The notes below the pieces were generated by a model. The model made no database searches. It was not told the DNA's origin and saw only the letters and a program-made list of their open reading frames with translations. From Ursus arctos (lineage: Eukaryota > Chordata > Mammalia > Carnivora > Ursidae), in the NCBI RefSeq assembly GCF_023065955.2, contig NW_026623019.1:17116350-17180349 (forward strand): a DNA stretch of 64,000 nt. Reading direction: 5' to 3'. Each line of letters starts with the position of its first letter. Position 1 is the stretch's first letter. Positions 63,705 to 64,000 of the stretch are shown one piece after another. The translations under genes and the position numbers were made by a program.

Positions 63705-64000
63705 CAAGGAATATCTTTTAAAGCCACACTCTGTGAATAAGAAAATAGACATTTAACTTGCACTCCTTCAAGCATTATTTAGATATTGGAGGAGCAGTGA
63801 GTTGTGTCCTATATAAAATATGTCAGTAGCCTCTAAAAGCATTCTGTTTAAGGTACTTAGGTAATGTATTTCTAGATGTAGTTCTGTTTCAGTGCTTTCT
63901 AGATTCTCATGGTATTTAGAAAGCAGAGCTCTCTATTTTTTTGTAAGCCAGACTTGGTTCTTTAAAGCATCATGTTGAAAGGTTTCACTCATTTATGGAA
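63705..64000. other. Intron to window end
   Basis: Nothing recognised. Confidence 0.5.

Noticed and set aside
1..64000. CRISPR array, phage defence or other prokaryotic system
   Set aside because: The window is intron-exon vertebrate DNA full of SINE/L1 repeats. The direct repeats seen are target duplications or simple tandem duplications.

Overview
The window is mammalian nuclear DNA. It holds the 3'-proximal part of one large gene, VPS13A (chorein), on the + strand. I joined 26 consecutive coding exons between 7,606 and 63,475. Every boundary is GT-AG, every codon phase matches across its junction, and the join is 4,044 nt (1,348 codons) with no frameshift or stop. By my recollection of the human protein (about 3,174 residues) this is roughly residues 1,703-3,050. 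The N-terminal lipid-channel exons lie upstream, and the last exons, including the PH-like end, lie downstream.

The organism is a carnivore, probably a caniform close to bears or giant panda. About two dozen tRNA-Lys-derived CAN-SINEs are present, many with near-perfect target-site duplications. Several are of the young form I associate with ursids. The L1 3' ends are also of carnivore type. The species call rests on pattern memory, not on a search.

Layout: 1-7,605 is intron, with a retroviral-type LTR at the left edge, a short antisense L1 and an ERVL-MaLR remnant (5.3-7.15 kb). 7.6-13.4 kb holds six exons. 13.4-23.4 kb is a 10-kb intron filled by SINEs, an old L1 and a nearly full-length antisense L1 (about 15.58-22.31 kb). 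23.4-35.5 kb holds seven exons carrying most of the VAB adaptor-binding repeats. 35.5-48.3 kb has two long repeat-rich introns around one exon. 48.3-63.5 kb holds the last twelve exons in view, covering the region after VAB and the C-terminal ATG2_C-like segment.

The six VAB repeats each show the expected Asn and fall on six different exons (11.7, 23.4, 27.2, 30.0, 30.6 and 35.5 kb). I found no second protein-coding gene, CRISPR array or prokaryote-style system. The strongest unexplained signal is a 77-nt, 32-bp hairpin at 22,936-23,012 on the gene's sense strand that looks like a microRNA precursor. Other points worth a look are an L1 with a 5' inversion and intact TSDs, a TG microsatellite 8 nt from a donor site, an in-frame tandem acceptor and two non-repeat-like islands I could not identify.
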